NCBI GenBank assembly: GCA_038503035.1
Contig: JAVSML010019020.1
Span: 1 to 64,000 of the forward strand
From: Crocodylus rhombifer
Taxonomy: Eukaryota > Chordata > Crocodylia > Crocodylidae
Length of the DNA stretch: 64,000 nucleotides
Direction: 5' to 3'
The notes beneath the pieces were generated by a model. That model had not been told where the DNA came from and did not search any database. It saw only the letters and a list, made by a program, of their open reading frames with translations. Position 1 is the first letter of the stretch, and each line of letters begins with the position of its first letter. Of the stretch, positions 61,086-64,000 are shown piece after piece. Both the position numbers and the translations under genes were made by a program.

Positions 61086-62239
61086 GGCTGCCTACAGATG
61101 TGCTCATTCGCATTCAAATGAGAACATGTCAGAGCAGATTCGGTTCATCGAGTCTGTTCTGCATTCTAATTAGAACGCTCTAGCGTCGCATTACCTGCAT
61201 GTGTATTAAGCTCCATGTGTTTCAAAATGGCTGCGGACTCGCTTTATCTAAACCTTGCTGAATGAGCTTTAGGGTTACCATATTTCCAGTTCCAAAAAAG
61301 AGGACACCTGTTGGGCCCCACCCCCCGAATGTCCTTCACTTCTAAGCTGAAGCCCCCCTGCTCCCCCCAGCCCTACCAGAGGGGGCTGCCAGCTGCCCCA
61401 TCCTGACTGGGCCGGAACGCAGTGGCTGCGGCGACTCTGATTGTGTGAGTGGTGGCGGAGTGAGTCTGGCCTCAGCACAGGCTGGAGAAACGAGGAGTGG
61501 TGGCCTATGGAAACCCTGTTCTGCACTGGGGCTCCTGCATTGTGCCAGACAGCCTGGCCACGACCCCCCTAGGCAGCATCTCCCAAGTGCCTGTCCCTGC
61601 GACCATGGGCACCAGCCACTGATGCCACTAGCCCAGCCATGCAGTTCCCTACTGCCCCTGAAGGGCCTGCCCCTGCCCTGTTCCCCCACTGGAGGGGCAG
61701 GCACTTCCCCCCTGGCCCTGTGCCCTTCCACAGCCCTAACACCTGGACAGCATCCCTCAGCACTGGCAGGCACCTGCCCTCCTCACACACCCTGGCCCAC
61801 CAACTCTCCTCTCCCTGACAGTCTCCAAGCTCTGGCCCTGCAATCCCTACACTCAGCTGCCAAGGCTGCTCCCACCACCGTGCCAAGCTGCATGCTGGAC
61901 ACGTGTATGTGCGTGTGCAGACGCATGTGGTGCTCCCTGCCTCCAGTTGCCCTCCCCCTGCTCCGACCAGTGGAGCAGAGCAATATCCTGGACATTTGTT
62001 CAGATTTAAAAAAAAACCTGGCAGGACGGAGATTGGAGGACACAAAAAGGACATGTCCTGGAAAACCTAAACATATGGTAACCCTTGCTTTAGATAAAGC
62101 ATGCCACAGCCATTTTGAAATGTGCATGGAGCTTAATGCATGTGACAATAAGCTGCTTTAATTTAATTAGAGTGGCTGTCCAGGAACCACTGTAATTAAA
62201 ACAGCCTTCTCCCATGCCAGAGCATGTGTATAGGCAGCC
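61086..62239. mobile_element. Inverted-repeat MITE split by a younger transposon
   Basis: Left arm GGCTGCCTACAGATGTGCTC, then AAGCTCCATGTG and TTTCAAAATGGCTG, up to about 61272. The right arm from about 62087 mirrors it, with CAGCCATTTTGAAA, CATGGAGCTTA and GAGCATGTGTATAGGCAGCC. The termini resemble the element at 41524-42001 (GGCTGCATCTACACATGC). The gap between arms is filled by the element 61271-62086. Confidence 0.65.
61271..62086. mobile_element. DNA transposon with AGGGTTACCATAT ends, ~815 bp
   Basis: Left end AGGGTTACCATAT and right end ACATATGGTAACCCTTG are complementary. GCTTTAG occurs at both edges (61266-61272 and 62087-62093), overlapping the terminus on the left, so the exact duplication is uncertain. 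A GC-rich body holds no transposase. The plus- and minus-strand open frames inside have no recognisable domain. Confidence 0.65.
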
Positions 62240-62544
62240 TATGTGGAGTAATTTTATGTCCAGGTGTAATTTTTTCTGGAGCTTTTTGTCAGCAGCAATA
62301 TATTCCATGCACCTCAACAAAAGGCTTTGATGCACCATCCCTTCCTTTTGACTCGTATGGACCTTTGGTTCCAGGGGTGCACGTGCTTCAGCAAATGGAT
62401 GCAAGACTAATAAGCTGTTTGTCTGTATTCCCGTGTGGGGAAAAAAAAGTACTTTACTGATCATAGCCAAAGAACATGGCAACCTTGTTTTGCCAACAAG
62501 GTGTACTTCGGCTGGAAATAGTTAAACTTGGCTACAAGAAATAA

Positions 62545-63190
62545 GTAGGGACCTACTAAACTCACAGGCCCTGGCGACCAATTACACGGCTGTAACATGG
62601 CCAGGGCCCCCAATTTCATGGCTGTATGATGGCTGGGCCTGCCATTTTGAAGAGGGAACAAAGCAGGGCCTCTGATTGGCTGAGGAGCACTGCAAGTCCT
62701 ACTCCTCCCAGGCACTGATTGAAAGCTATAGCCCTAACTAGAGCTGCCTGGCTTGTTAATTCATTAATTATCACCCTTCTCAAGGGGGGAAGGGTAATAG
62801 TTACTGAGTAAACAAACAGTTTAATAGTGGCATTAACCAGTTCCCTACCCAAATAAAGTATAAAGCTAGCTAGCTATCTGGCTAAAATAAAGCAGGACTT
62901 TTCCCTGCTCCCCCACCACTCCCCTTCTGGAGACCAGAGACATGAACTTTCCAGCCTCTCCCTCCACTCACCGCCACCCTCCCCACCCCCCCTTCAGGAG
63001 ATGGGCACTTTGCCTTTATTTTCTTGTTGCTTCTTTTGCTATTCCCTAGCCCTTCTAGGGGAGAGCTTTTTGCTGGCTTTTTAAACATAGTGGATTCCCC
63101 GTGCTTTTTCATGGGGAACCAGCTATTTCATGATCGTGAGAGACTGCCAATTACACGATTTCCATTAAATTGTGTATTTGGTAGGTCTCC
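62545..63190. mobile_element. hAT-like element, 646 bp, perfect 8-bp TSD
   Basis: Ends TAGGGACCTACTAAACTCAC and (complement) GGAGACCTACCAAATACAC. The first resembles a widespread vertebrate hAT terminus (GGGCCCTACCAAATTCACGG). AGAAATAA flanks both sides (62537-62544 and 63191-63198). No transposase. Confidence 0.8.
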
Positions 63191-63440
63191 AGAAATAAAA
63201 TCCTGAGATGGCTATTGGGACAGCATAGTGCTGACTAGGAAACACTTGGAGTGACAGAACAACAAAAGAAATCCTCTCCACCTGCCCTTCAGTTGTAAGA
63301 GGGGTAATACAGGTGTCCAAGCTCTGTGAAGGTGAGGAAACTGTGGTTTAGGGCTGTTTTAATGTTCCACTTAAGGTCCATCTCTCAGTAGGGAACTGGA
63401 TTATCAGCTGGTGTCAATTGATGCAGTTCTATTACCTTCA

Positions 63441-63486
63441 GTGGCCTAGGCCAGTTTATACTAGTGGCTTAGGCCAGTTTATATGA
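63441..63486. repeat. 23-bp tandem repeat, 2 copies
   Basis: GTGGCYTAGGCCAGTTTATA plus three bases is repeated directly, with two or three differences. It contains the palindrome CCTAGG in copy 1 only. Confidence 0.85.
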
Positions 63487-64000
63487 GTTATGGGTCTAGC
63501 CCCATAATGTTTTATTCTTGATGACCCACAACTGTTTGACTAGTAAGTCTGTTATCCATACCTTTCTTCCCACTGTGAAAACTACTGCAGGAACTTCAGA
63601 TCAGGACCCATACCTGGTGCTATGTTAGTGCAGGTTTGTTGTGATAAGAGCAGAAGATGTATTGAATGAGGATGTTGTCTGGATTCAATTAAAAATTAAA
63701 CCGAGGGTTTGCAAAGAAATATAGGTAATTTGTTGAGGCTGCTGCTACAGCACTTTGAGGCAGGAAACTTGAGTTTTAGATTTGAAAGTCATAAAATATA
63801 CATATTTTCTTCTTTTATAAAAATCAAGAGACATGTTAATTCAGATAAATGCATCACTGTTCTATTTCATGCACGTTTGTATTTATTTTCAAACTACAGT
63901 AACACCCAAGCGGGACTGAAACTCCATTTTGTCATGCCCTAGACAAAGTTCTTACTCTAAAAGCTTCTAATCTAAATATACAAGCAGTACCATAGCAAAG

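Larger units (their letters stand above)
60918..64000 (+). other. SLC1A4 intron 5 (partial)
   Basis: This is the start of an intron whose acceptor lies outside the window. It is dominated by the nested pair at 61086-62239 and the 646-bp hAT element. 63200-64000 has only the 23-bp tandem repeat. No HP1-encoding exon (SSSATLP-type) is present here. Confidence 0.75.

Noticed and set aside
61445..62161. 238-codon plus-strand frame and overlapping minus-strand frames
   Set aside because: They lie within a GC-rich non-autonomous transposon. Composition explains the lack of stops.

Overview
This is a 64 kb stretch of vertebrate nuclear DNA, most likely from a crocodilian, with another non-avian sauropsid such as a turtle as the alternative. 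Three things point there. There are CR1 3' tails of the crocodilian/turtle type. There are Penelope-like retroelements with a GIY-YIG endonuclease region. There are many short non-autonomous DNA transposons and old MIRs, while primate- or rodent-type SINEs are absent. The species is an inference. One 400-base assembly gap (29295-29694) lies in a CA-rich repeat just upstream of the only gene.

The one gene I can support is the 5' two thirds of SLC1A4 (ASCT1, a sodium-dependent neutral amino acid exchanger) on the + strand. Five coding exons are present: 29972-30495, 46340-46382, 48782-48844, 55985-56151 and 60684-60917. All junctions keep the frame. They encode about 344 residues of a protein that is usually near 530, stopping just before the first re-entrant hairpin (HP1). 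The remaining exons lie beyond the right edge. Exon 1 sits in a CpG island whose proximal promoter has an inverted CCAAT box, a GC box and a TTGCATCA element that matches the CHOP-type ATF4/C-EBP amino acid response element.

Layout: 1-29.7 kb is upstream intergenic DNA with no gene seen. It holds a CR1 tail, several hAT-like elements with 8-bp target duplications, a solo LTR (14789-15933), a decayed LINE with a GC-rich insert (19035-21270), a repeated 0.4-kb unit (21.3 and 23.6 kb), a Tigger-type transposase relic and a Penelope relic (24.99-26.64 kb). Intron 1 (15.8 kb) is rich in hAT-like elements. Intron 2 begins with a transposon inserted in the splice donor of exon 2. Intron 3 carries a coding-like GC-rich segment on the minus strand (about 54391-54550). 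Introns 4 and 5 carry more transposons, including a nested pair.

The most useful observations are: (1) a transposon that landed on the exon 2 splice donor and duplicated it; (2) the conserved-looking amino acid response element; (3) a transposon family in which five copies all have perfect 3-bp target duplications of the form AGN/NCT; (4) a palindromic Penelope tail enclosed in one 13-bp target duplication; and (5) the orphan minus-strand coding-like segment in intron 3. All repeat names are from pattern recognition, not database searches.
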